Source of the DNA: a virus
Length of the DNA stretch: 20,753 nucleotides
IMG/VR virus record: IMGVR_UViG_3300032304_000828
Coordinates: 1-20,753 of that record
Reading direction: 5' to 3' (one strand)
The translations under genes were made by a program, and so were the position numbers. The notes under the pieces are model-generated. The model was not told where the DNA came from. It did not search any database and saw only the letters and a list, made by a program, of their open reading frames with translations. Below, piece by piece: positions 6,379-12,868 of the stretch (positions within the stretch are counted from its first letter, which is position 1; each line of letters begins with the position of its first letter).

Positions 6379-6750
6379 TTACCAGGCGCGACAGCTCCAG
6401 TAGCGAGCTGATGTCCTGTCTTTAGCTGTATCGCATTTATGACGTGCTCTAAATGATTTTCTTCTAGCTGGTATGTTTTTCTTGATTCTCATGTTAGGAT
6501 CTCCAAAGTTAACTTTAACTACGTTACCTTTTTCATTCTTTACATATACAGAACGTTTCTTAGGACCGCCTGGAGTTAAAAATGGCTTTCCTAATGAAAC
6601 TTTTCTTCCTTTATATTCAGCTTCTCCTAATATAGGATTGGCTTTAAGTTCTTGAAGAAATTTAATGGCACATTCGTTGCACATTGTTTTTTCAGATTCT
6701 ATTTCTTCAAGACATTCTTTGATTAAACTCTCTAATAATATACTTTTCAT
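6379..6750 (-). CDS. Basic conserved phage protein, probable virion component
   Basis: The 123-residue product begins with an acidic helix, MKSILLESLIKECLEEIESE, containing several L/I-x-E tripeptides. A Cys pair follows (TMCNEC). Around residue 44 it becomes strongly basic, with AEYKGRKVSLGKP, SVYVKNEKGNVVKVNFGDPN and IPARRKSFRARHKCDTAKDR, ending SARYWSCRAW. I recall this C-terminal pattern (ARRKSFRARH then C-D, R/K-x-x-x-ARYWSC-x-x-W) as a recurring domain in marine T4-like phages, but I cannot name its function. The basic C-terminus suggests nucleic acid or capsid contact. Its ATG overlaps the TGA of the 51-aa gene by ATGA, so the two are translationally coupled. The acidic leader followed by a basic body would fit removal by the prohead protease; this is inference. 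Confidence 0.78.
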   Translation of the reverse strand: MKSILLESLIKECLEEIESEKTMCNECAIKFLQELKANPILGEAEYKGRKVSLGKPFLTPGGPKKRSVYVKNEKGNVVKVNFGDPNMRIKKNIPARRKSFRARHKCDTAKDRTSARYWSCRAW

Positions 6751-6902
6751 CTTCCTTGACCTTTATATCTTTTCTTATAGTGCTTTGATTGTTTATTTTT
6801 GCTCGACTTTTTCTTCGAAACAATACCAGGGCGCTTTCTTTTTGATTGTTTAAAAAATGCCCTTGTTGCTGTTGGGCCCTTTTTTTCTGGTTTCTTTGCC
6901 AT
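6747..6902 (-). CDS. 51-aa lysine/arginine-rich small protein
   Basis: A short frame starting at the ATG at 6902 encodes 51 residues, beginning MAKKPEKKGPTATRAFFKQS and ending HYKKRYKGQGR. About 40 percent of residues are Lys or Arg. The pattern KRPGIVSKKKSSKNKQSKHY resembles a small basic protein that I recall in marine T4-like genomes. Its stop overlaps the ATG of the 123-aa gene (ATGA), and it starts 29 bases after the terminator of the tail sheath gene, so it leads this unit. A different frame over the same DNA is open but weaker in protein-like character. A DNA-binding or head-packaged role would suit its charge. This is not shown by the sequence. Confidence 0.75.
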   Translation of the reverse strand: MAKKPEKKGPTATRAFFKQSKRKRPGIVSKKKSSKNKQSKHYKKRYKGQGR

Positions 6903-6905
6903 CTA

Positions 6906-6924
6906 TTTTTTATAATAAATATCA
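6906..6924 (-). promoter_or_regulatory. AT-rich motif between sheath terminator and the 51-aa gene
   Basis: The minus strand reads TGATATTTATTATAAAAAA, matching the motif at 3036 and 15099 in its first ten bases and sharing 13 bases with the one upstream of the sheath gene. It lies between a strong terminator and a new unit, where a promoter is expected. The gap of only three bases to the ATG at 6902 argues against a simple promoter with a start site downstream of it. Confidence 0.3.
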
Positions 6925-6931
6925 TATAAAG

Positions 6932-6967
6932 AAAAAAACAGCCCTATATTTTTTAGATATAGAGCTG
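6932..6967 (-). terminator. Strong intrinsic terminator after the tail sheath gene
   Basis: On the minus strand CAGCTCTATAT (6967-6957) pairs with ATATAGGGCTG (6949-6939) in an 11-bp stem with one G-U pair and a 7-base loop. Seven T follow immediately (6938-6932). It lies 29 bases past the sheath stop codon. Confidence 0.92.
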
Positions 6968-6996
6968 CTTTATAAAATCGAAAGTTATTTTATTAA

Positions 6997-9963
6997 CTAT
7001 GCTGGAAGTTCCATTCCTGTCGGAGTTAAGTTAAAGTTAATAACTATAAATTCCGCAGTTTTAGAAGGTTGTAAATAAATGTCACCTACTAATAAATTTC
7101 TGTCAATTACTGCTGGAGTATTATTAGTGTCATCCATTACTACTCTAAAAGCATATAATCCTTGACGCTGTTGAATAGATTCTAAATAAGGATTAACTAT
7201 ACTTAAAAATCTGTTTCTAGTAGCAGCAGTATTTTGTTCAAATACTAAATATCTAGATGTCGATGCAATATATTTCTTAACTGTAATTAATAATCTTCTT
7301 ACATTGATTCTATCTAATGCACTAGGTCTTTGTTGTAAAGTCTTTTGACCCCAAGCACAAATTCCTTGACCAGGAAACGAAGCAATTGGATTAACATTGT
7401 TTTCATATAATGTATCTCTTTCTGAATGACTTAATTTTGTCGTTACATTAATAGCATCTGTAATACCTCCTCTATTTAAACCTGCTGGTGCATACCATTC
7501 AGCTGAAACTGAATCATTAAATGCTAATACTCCTGGCATTAATACACTAGGTGGTACCCATATTGGTTTATTTATTGCCGTATCTAATACTTGCATCCAC
7601 GGATAATATGTAGCAGCATAATTAGTATCCATATCAGATGTTTGATTTACTACTGTTGCAATACTATCATTATAAGCCCCGACATCTACAATAGTAAACA
7701 CATCTTGACGATCTTCTGCTGTAGAAATCATATATTCTGCAACATATGGATGTAATCTTTTAATTACACCAGGAGCAAATATACCATTAATATCATATTC
7801 ATCTTGATTTGCTAATGTATCTAATGCATCTGTATATTTAACAGCCCCTACTGATGTAGCAGTGGATAAATTAAATCCAAAAGAGTTAGTAGCAGTAATA
7901 TCACCCCCGCTCAATTTTACTTTTGCAGGAGTCATACCATCTGAACCTCCTTGTAAAGGAACTGTAAATTGTACATTTGAAGGAGTAGGTCCTGTTACGC
8001 CTGTCAAATCAACTTTTGCATCTAACATACCACTATATTGGATTCCAGAATTAATTGGCATTGTATAATTATCAACTATAAAATCTGGAGCTAATGATGG
8101 AATTTCAATAGAAGCAGAAGTAGGAATTGCTTTTAAATAATTCACATTATCTAACTGTCCAAAATCCCATCCTAAAAACTTATTGCCGGTATATGAGTTA
8201 TTTGGTCCGTTTTGAGATGTTGAATAAACTGGCGCAACCATATTTGCATTTACGAATCCGATATAAGTTTGTTTTAACGATCTAAATCCTCTAGGTGATA
8301 AAGTTTCGCTTACTGCTTTAGAATCTACTGCAGCATCCATTTCTATTCTAATATAGTTAGATATATTAGCATAATTGCCGTATTCAACAACTTTGTTAGT
8401 CACTGTATCAAATTCTTTATATTTATCTCCAATTACACGAGCAATATACTGCGGACTATCAGGGTTTAAATTTAAAGATCTGTATTGTTCTAATATATTA
8501 GGTCTATTATCTGTATCAGAATATGATCTAACTAATAAATCAAATGTAGAATAACTACCAGAAGAAAATTCTCTTAAGTTTGTAATAGATATTTTAACAT
8601 CTGTATTAGTATCATTACCATCAGATAAATGATGGGCTTTAAATAAATTTTGAGTTGAATATGATACACCAACACCTAATATCTGTCCTGAAGTAATCCA
8701 AGGAGTAGATGCATAGCTATAATCTGCAAATGTCACATCATATGACGACGTAAGCATTATAATTTGCGGTGTAAATAATGATTGTGATGCAGGCACAGCA
8801 GCTACACTGCTAGATATAACTACAGGATATTGAGCTTGTGTATAAGTTAATGAACCTACCCAACGTCCGGTAGAATTAGTCCAAGACGTATCTGCTAATT
8901 GCGAAGTTGAAAGAGTGGCCCTGTTAATATACATTAATACATTGCTACCAGAAACTGTATTTAATTTGCCAAAGTAATCAAATCCATCTTGTTTATCAGG
9001 AAATAAATTTACGTATTGTAAATTAGAACCTGTTAATAAACTAGGACTAAAGTTTGGCAATGACAATAATGATGCTGTTGGAACTGTAATTACAAATAAA
9101 TAATTTGATGTAGAACCAAAACCAAAATAACCATGAAGTGAAGTCACACGTCCTTGTTCTGCTGGCGATAATAAATTCCAATTAGCAAGGCTAGTAGGTA
9201 AACTACCCGACCCTAAAAAAGTCTGCCCGGTAACATATACAGCGTTCATACTTACATTTGCAGTACCCATAGATTGAGATACGACAGTGCTTCCTGTAAC
9301 TACTGTAACTGCTCCTACTGAAAGGGCTAAATTCTCTGAATAATTTTGGAAATTAACATAAGAATAAAATCCATTAGAATAATTAGTATTACTTATTTTA
9401 GTAGCATCAGGTGATGTTCCTAATACTTTTGTAATATAATCCGTTCTTTGAGGATTGATCGATAAAGACTTTACAATAGCCGGTACTCCTGAGCCTGATA
9501 ATGTAACTGTAAACGAAGTAGCAATATTACCACTTACTGCTGTTGAGTTACGAGCATCTAAATTAGTGCTAGTGTCATTTTTTGCTGGGTGTAATCCTGA
9601 TATAATTCTGAATTGTGATACGCTAGACCCAGAATTAAGAGTCGCGCCAGCTAATGCTGCTAATTTGTTTGTTGTGGTTGTAAAGCTCCAACCACCATCA
9701 CCTAAGATTCTAACTACGATTGCTGATGAAGCATTTCTAAGGTAGTTTTTTACTGCGTACGGAATGTAAGTTTGTGACGAATCTTCGCCGCCAAACATAA
9801 TCTGGTAGTCTTGATAACTAGTAACTTGCATTGGTACACCTGCAGGGCCTTTTAATGTAGGCCCAACAAATGCAGCTCCAATTGCAGCGATACCAGCTGG
9901 AAGAAATGATAAATCATTTTCATTCGTAAATACTCCAGGACTGATAATTCTTTCTGTTGCCAT
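6997..9963 (-). CDS. 18: Tail sheath protein, T4 gp18-like
   Basis: The 988-residue product opens with the usual sheath start, ERIISPGVFTNENDLSF, then GIAAIGAAFVGPTLKGPAG, a YQDYQIMFGGED segment and a KNYLRNASSAIVVRILG segment. The C-terminus carries the conserved half: TTYENN-type loops, an ICAWGQKTLQ segment, DRINVRRLLITVKKYIAST, a FEQNTAATRNRFLSIVNPYL segment and a final AEFIVINFNLTPTG. Sheath subunits wrap the gp19 tube and contract to drive it into the cell. T4 gp18 has 659 residues. The extra 300 or so here lie in the middle (roughly residues 110-700), which is Ser/Thr/Asn-rich and likely forms outward-facing domains. The gene stands alone between a weak upstream hairpin and a strong downstream terminator, fitting a very highly expressed product. 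The leader is A-rich with no Shine-Dalgarno. Confidence 0.95.
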   Translation of the reverse strand: MATERIISPGVFTNENDLSFLPAGIAAIGAAFVGPTLKGPAGVPMQVTSYQDYQIMFGGEDSSQTYIPYAVKNYLRNASSAIVVRILGDGGWSFTTTTNKLAALAGATLNSGSSVSQFRIISGLHPAKNDTSTNLDARNSTAVSGNIATSFTVTLSGSGVPAIVKSLSINPQRTDYITKVLGTSPDATKISNTNYSNGFYSYVNFQNYSENLALSVGAVTVVTGSTVVSQSMGTANVSMNAVYVTGQTFLGSGSLPTSLANWNLLSPAEQGRVTSLHGYFGFGSTSNYLFVITVPTASLLSLPNFSPSLLTGSNLQYVNLFPDKQDGFDYFGKLNTVSGSNVLMYINRATLSTSQLADTSWTNSTGRWVGSLTYTQAQYPVVISSSVAAVPASQSLFTPQIIMLTSSYDVTFADYSYASTPWITSGQILGVGVSYSTQNLFKAHHLSDGNDTNTDVKISITNLREFSSGSYSTFDLLVRSYSDTDNRPNILEQYRSLNLNPDSPQYIARVIGDKYKEFDTVTNKVVEYGNYANISNYIRIEMDAAVDSKAVSETLSPRGFRSLKQTYIGFVNANMVAPVYSTSQNGPNNSYTGNKFLGWDFGQLDNVNYLKAIPTSASIEIPSLAPDFIVDNYTMPINSGIQYSGMLDAKVDLTGVTGPTPSNVQFTVPLQGGSDGMTPAKVKLSGGDITATNSFGFNLSTATSVGAVKYTDALDTLANQDEYDINGIFAPGVIKRLHPYVAEYMISTAEDRQDVFTIVDVGAYNDSIATVVNQTSDMDTNYAATYYPWMQVLDTAINKPIWVPPSVLMPGVLAFNDSVSAEWYAPAGLNRGGITDAINVTTKLSHSERDTLYENNVNPIASFPGQGICAWGQKTLQQRPSALDRINVRRLLITVKKYIASTSRYLVFEQNTAATRNRFLSIVNPYLESIQQRQGLYAFRVVMDDTNNTPAVIDRNLLVGDIYLQPSKTAEFIVINFNLTPTGMELPA

Positions 9964-9988
9964 TTTTATTTGTTATATTGTTTTATTT

Positions 9989-10007
9989 ATTTTTATAATA
10001 AAAGTAA
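9989..10007 (-). promoter_or_regulatory. AT-rich motif 25 bases before the sheath gene (candidate promoter)
   Basis: The minus strand reads TTACTTTTATTATAAAAAT. The 13 bases TTTATTATAAAAA also occur upstream of the 51-aa gene at 6907-6919. Position and spacing suit a promoter for the separately transcribed sheath gene, but the base composition makes chance matches common. Confidence 0.35.
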
Positions 10008-10023
10008 AGAAGAATTTCTCTAC
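10000..10023 (-). terminator. Possible AT-rich terminator between the 92-aa gene and the sheath gene
   Basis: On the minus strand GTAGAGAA (10023-10016) pairs with TTCTTTAC (10011-10004), eight pairs with one G-U and a four-base loop, followed by TTTT (10003-10000). The stem is AT-rich, so it may be weak or only attenuate. Confidence 0.45.
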
Positions 10024-10047
10024 GAATATAATTATAGAAACTTACTA

Positions 10048-10326
10048 TCAAACCTCCGAAATAAATTCGCCTGATTCTAGGTTTACTGAGCCCATTCCGT
10101 ATTTTTTAGTAAATGCTTGCTGAACTTTAGATTCTTGTTCTTTTAGTTCTAAAAATACTGCTTGTAATTTAGAAAGTTCATCATCCATACCAGATAATGC
10201 TAACGTTAAATTAATTTTTTCTAAATGAATTTGGCCTAGTTGAGCTGTTAGTTCTAAATATTTATTTTGAATGGACTTTAATTCTTCTAATTCTTCATTA
10301 GTTAATTTCTTTATTATCTTTTCCAT
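10048..10326 (-). CDS. Coiled-coil small phage protein, unknown function
   Basis: The 92-residue protein is one long helical hairpin by appearance. LTNEELEELKSIQNKYLELT with a following QLGQIHLEKINL forms the first helix, and DDELSKLQAVFLELKEQESK the second. It ends in a short KKYGMGSVNLESGEFI strand element. I recall this helix-QLGQI-helix-KYG-G-S-hydrophobic-L-x-x-G-x-F layout in marine T4-like phages, where it is annotated as hypothetical; it looks prefoldin-like. It lies 8 bases after the 168-aa gene, which also has a KKYG-T-V-x-x-D-G-S-I-F element, so the two may share a small beta motif. A possible weak terminator follows at 10000-10023. A chaperone-like or assembly role is conceivable but unproven. 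Confidence 0.75.
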   Translation of the reverse strand: MEKIIKKLTNEELEELKSIQNKYLELTAQLGQIHLEKINLTLALSGMDDELSKLQAVFLELKEQESKVQQAFTKKYGMGSVNLESGEFISEV

Positions 10327-10334
10327 ATATTATA

Positions 10335-10841
10335 TTACTCTGGCTTTTCTATTAGATTTTGTAAAATAAATGAATAAGATTTGTCTGTTTCGATTTTATC
10401 TAATACTGATAAAGAAATAGGCATATATTTAATTTCTTTTTCTTCAGTTAATAAAGTACTAAATTCTGATTGAAAGTTAGTATATTCTTCACTTACCTCT
10501 GCTTCAATAACATTTCCGTTTTCATCATATACTTCGCTGTCTTTTTTGTACACAGGAATAAAAATCGAACCATCTTCTGTTACAGTTCCGTATTTTTTAA
10601 TAAGTTCATCACGAAGACTATTTATTGATTCTTTAATAGGCTGAAGTTCTTTGTTTAATTCTAATAACCAAAATTTTGTAGAAAGTGGTAATATTTCATT
10701 AATAAAGCCTTTAAGAATTACAGTAGGTTCAGATGGTTGTTCTGCATCGGCTGAATTACTTTGTGGAGCAGGCTGTGTCATTCCATTTAGTTCTGAATCT
10801 AATAGGAAAATGTTGCCCAATTTAATTTTTAATGTTTGCAT
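10335..10841 (-). CDS. Phage protein of unknown function (168 aa)
   Basis: The product starts MQTLKIKLGNIFLLDSELNG, followed by a low-complexity linker rich in Pro, Gln, Ser and Ala (about residues 23-40). A helical middle contains TKFWLLELNKELQPIKESIN and RDELIKKYG, then a DGSIFIPVYKKD strand and an acidic stretch. The C-terminal EKEIKYMPISLSVLDKIETD with YSFILQNLIEKPE resembles in layout some small phage proteins with a long helix followed by L-x-E-E-K-E-I and P-I-x-L. I cannot name a family with confidence. It lies 8 bases upstream of the 92-aa gene and 56 bases downstream of the 127-aa gene. No Cys residues, membrane helix or enzyme motif is seen. Confidence 0.7.
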   Translation of the reverse strand: MQTLKIKLGNIFLLDSELNGMTQPAPQSNSADAEQPSEPTVILKGFINEILPLSTKFWLLELNKELQPIKESINSLRDELIKKYGTVTEDGSIFIPVYKKDSEVYDENGNVIEAEVSEEYTNFQSEFSTLLTEEKEIKYMPISLSVLDKIETDKSYSFILQNLIEKPE

Positions 10842-10897
10842 ATTGTTTTATTATTTAATTAATTGTAATATAATAGATTAAAGTTAATTAAACAACC

Positions 10898-11281
10898 TTA
10901 TTCAGCTTCTTCTTCAACTACTGGCTCTTCAGCTACAAATAAAACTACTTTTTCAAATATAGCTTGTTCGTTAATAGGGTTAGCGGTTTGTAAGTTAGAG
11001 ATAACCATTGTTTCTAATCCATCGATCAATTGATTATATGGGTCGGTAATTTCTGTGTTGAAAGTTAATGTTGATCTGTCTATATTTGAATAAGGAACTG
11101 TTCCTACAACACTTGTATTTTCAGTTGAATGTGGAATTGTTGCTGATGAAGGTCCAGTAATATGAACATCCATGTTGATAACACCTGCATATTCTAAATG
11201 CGGTACTAATTTTAATTTAGGTGATTGATGAATCAAACCTGTTGCTGGGTTTTGAAATAACCCTGTTACTTGTATTGCCAT
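10898..11281 (-). CDS. Hypothetical phage protein, beta-rich with acidic tail
   Basis: The 127-residue product starts MAIQVTGLFQNPATGLIHQS and looks mostly beta-stranded through the first 80 residues (KLKLVPHLEYAGVINMDVHI; STLTFNTEITDPYNQ). It ends in a short acidic tail, EEPVVEEEAE. Nothing in it matches a known enzyme. The L-F-Q-N-P-x-T-G-hydrophobic opening recalls small virion or baseplate-associated proteins, but this is a weak impression. It follows the DUF2061 gene by 24 bases, with the same strand and no terminator between, so it may be transcribed with the sulfation cassette even though its content suggests a structural gene. The A-rich leader lacks a Shine-Dalgarno. Confidence 0.65.
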   Translation of the reverse strand: MAIQVTGLFQNPATGLIHQSPKLKLVPHLEYAGVINMDVHITGPSSATIPHSTENTSVVGTVPYSNIDRSTLTFNTEITDPYNQLIDGLETMVISNLQTANPINEQAIFEKVVLFVAEEPVVEEEAE

Positions 11282-11305
11282 TGTTTTTTTGTTTATTTTA
11301 TTTAA

Positions 11306-11740
11306 TTATTTAAGTTTGACAAATTTATACCAAACTCTTTCATGAATAAAGTATAATATTGGTTTTATTGCTAATTCACCAACACCTAACATAGAAGCCA
11401 TAGCTATCGGTGCTCCTAAAGTATATGCAACTACTACTGTTGTTAAAGTTCCTAAAAATCTATATGAAATAGTTTTTAATAAGTGTCTTTTAAAGGCAGA
11501 TTCCTTTGGTGGCGTTGTAATATGGGCAATATTATCTTTAATAACACAATTACCTTTACAAGTAATATGCCATTTATATCCTAAACTACCCATATGATCT
11601 TTTGTTGTATAAACTTCACCATTAACAAAAATATCTGAAACTAATGTTTCTATACCATTTTCATCAATCAATCTCCATCTTTCAGTATCATCTTTAGATA
11701 CGGTATTATATCTTATTTGGTATACTTTTGATGTGCTCAT
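11306..11740 (-). CDS. DUF2061 membrane protein with N-terminal soluble domain
   Basis: The C-terminal part (about residues 80-144) is a clear DUF2061 domain: KRHLLKTISYRFLGTLTTVV, a first membrane helix to about residue 107, then a second around APIAMASMLGVGELAIKPIL, and the closing YFIHERVWYKF. The N-terminal 75 residues (VYQIRYNTVSKDDTERWRLI; GYKWHITCKGNCVIKDN) form a soluble beta-rich domain. DUF2061 has no known activity. I recall it next to sulfate-activation genes in Flavobacteria, which would support a link to sulfate metabolism; this should be checked. Its ATG overlaps the stop of the nucleotidyltransferase (ATGA), so translation is coupled. It is the last member of the three-gene overlapping set. 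A membrane partner that channels sulfate or tethers the enzymes is an inference. Confidence 0.88.
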   Translation of the reverse strand: MSTSKVYQIRYNTVSKDDTERWRLIDENGIETLVSDIFVNGEVYTTKDHMGSLGYKWHITCKGNCVIKDNIAHITTPPKESAFKRHLLKTISYRFLGTLTTVVVAYTLGAPIAMASMLGVGELAIKPILYFIHERVWYKFVKLK

Positions 11741-12135
11741 AATTTTCCTTCATTTCTTAATTCTTCTCTGATTTTTGTGGCTGATATTTCTCCTATTTCT
11801 GTAGGCGGAATATGTTCTATAATATCATATCCAACACCTCTTCCAAATTCAATAGAGCATATATCAGGGATAATAATAACTTTTACTTTATCATTCATAT
11901 CAGAATAATAATTTTCTATGTTGTTCTTTACCTGCTCAGCACTGAACGGATTTTTTTCATCGGGGCTAATATCCCTGATACATATCAATACGTTCTTATT
12001 CTTTATCAAAGCCTGGTTAAATAAGGCTTTATGTCCATCATGTAACGGTTGCCATCTTCCTACAAACATAGCATGTTGATTATCTTTTGCTTTTAAAGAA
12101 GATTCAACGTGATGCTTAATACTCCATTCTTTCAT
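11737..12135 (-). CDS. NadM-like nucleotidyltransferase of unknown substrate
   Basis: The 132-residue protein has both hallmark motifs of the HxGH nucleotidyltransferase superfamily. MFVGRWQPLHDGHKALF (23-39) includes the HDGH ATP-binding signature, and ISATKIREEL (117-126) corresponds to the C-terminal I-S-x-T-x-I-R motif. Between them, DEKNPFSAEQVKNNIE (59-74) and VKVIIIPDI (84-92) resemble the NadM nicotinamide-nucleotide adenylyltransferase layout. Such enzymes transfer an AMP or CMP group from a nucleoside triphosphate. ATP sulfurylase belongs to the same superfamily but is far longer and has a different first motif. Overlaps of four bases (ATGA) join it to the APS kinase before and the DUF2061 gene after. 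By context it could make an activated sulfate or sugar precursor; the sequence alone fits an NMN or pantetheine-type substrate equally well. Confidence 0.85.
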   Translation of the reverse strand: MKEWSIKHHVESSLKAKDNQHAMFVGRWQPLHDGHKALFNQALIKNKNVLICIRDISPDEKNPFSAEQVKNNIENYYSDMNDKVKVIIIPDICSIEFGRGVGYDIIEHIPPTEIGEISATKIREELRNEGKL

Positions 12136-12569
12136 AACTTTATTTTATTATTTGATATTTTTAAAATACATTCTTCAACAGATATATTTGTTGTATCTAT
12201 ATCTATAAAATCTTCTGTTGGTTTTTGATAATCACTTACATGAAAATTTTCTCGTCCTCTAATTTCTGTTGTATGAACATAAATTTCTTGAATTGAATTT
12301 CCAAGTTTAGTTTTAAATTCATCTCGTTGATCTTTATAAGGAGATACTAATGAAACAACGACATTACATTCTTTATTATGTAAGAAATGCGCTAATTGCT
12401 GAGCTAGATTTATATTTTTTCTTCTTCCAGTTTCACTGTAATCTGTATTAGCAAATATAGCTCTTAAATCATCGCCGTCAATGTGAAATACATTATCTAA
12501 CGTTTGTTTTAAAGCATTTGCTAATACAGTTTTACCATGACCTGGTTGTCCCGTGAACCAAAATATCAT
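12132..12569 (-). CDS. cysC: Adenylylsulfate (APS) kinase
   Basis: The protein is 145 residues, against about 200 for bacterial CysC, but the ordered motifs are present. There is a Walker A loop GQPGHGKT (7-14) and an IDGDDLR element (30-36) matching L-D-G-D-N-V-R. DYSETGRRKNINL (43-55) matches the S-x-x-D-R-x-E-N-I-R region. SLVSPYKDQRDEF (73-85) matches the S-P-Y-R-x-x-R-D core. IYVHT (96-100) is followed by a DIDT end (123-126). The segment between IYVHT and DIDT is shorter than in CysC and lacks a full lid. APS kinase phosphorylates APS to PAPS, the donor used by sulfotransferases, in the cytoplasm. Its stop overlaps the start of the nucleotidyltransferase (ATGA). The upstream 86-aa gene is 21 bases away. 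The substrate-loop differences leave some doubt about specificity. Confidence 0.85.
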   Translation of the reverse strand: MIFWFTGQPGHGKTVLANALKQTLDNVFHIDGDDLRAIFANTDYSETGRRKNINLAQQLAHFLHNKECNVVVSLVSPYKDQRDEFKTKLGNSIQEIYVHTTEIRGRENFHVSDYQKPTEDFIDIDTTNISVEECILKISNNKIKL

Positions 12570-12590
12570 AACTTATTATTTTAAAGACTT

Positions 12591-12851
12591 TTAAGCTTGA
12601 TAATTGTTACCGGCTACAATACAAGCTTCTATTTGTAATCTTTGTTCTGTTGTTAATCCTGCTGCGAACCAATCCTTAGATAACATTAAAGATAAATGTT
12701 CTACGTTAGGTTTAATGAGCTTTTCTTTTTTTGTTTCAAAGGGTTCAGATACAATTGAATTAATTAAGTTTACAGAATCAAATGCTGCTTTGATTGAGTT
12801 ATTAACTTGTTCTGCTGTTTTTGTTTCTAATTGAAATTGTGGTGTTTCCAT
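12591..12851 (-). CDS. Small helical phage protein, unknown function
   Basis: The 86-residue product starts METPQFQLETKTAEQVNNSI and is largely helical. The C-terminal half contains IKPNVEHLSLMLSKDWFAAG followed by LTTEQRLQIEACIVAGNNY. The N-V-E-H-L-x-x-M-L-x-K-D-W-F motif is one I recall from hypothetical proteins of related marine phages, where no function is given. It lies between the sulfotransferase (17 bases) and the APS kinase (21 bases) on the same strand, so it may be part of the sulfation transcript. Alternatively it may be a resident phage gene around which the cassette was assembled. No Cys pair, metal site or membrane helix is seen beyond a single Cys. Confidence 0.75.
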   Translation of the reverse strand: METPQFQLETKTAEQVNNSIKAAFDSVNLINSIVSEPFETKKEKLIKPNVEHLSLMLSKDWFAAGLTTEQRLQIEACIVAGNNYQA

Positions 12852-12868
12852 TTTGTTTTTATTTTATA

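Noticed and set aside
6707-6925. A 72-residue frame over the 51-aa gene region on the same strand
   Set aside because: It overlaps both the 51-aa gene and the start of the 123-aa gene, has a poor Gln/Asn/Lys composition, and loses to the 51-aa frame, which couples by ATGA to its neighbour.
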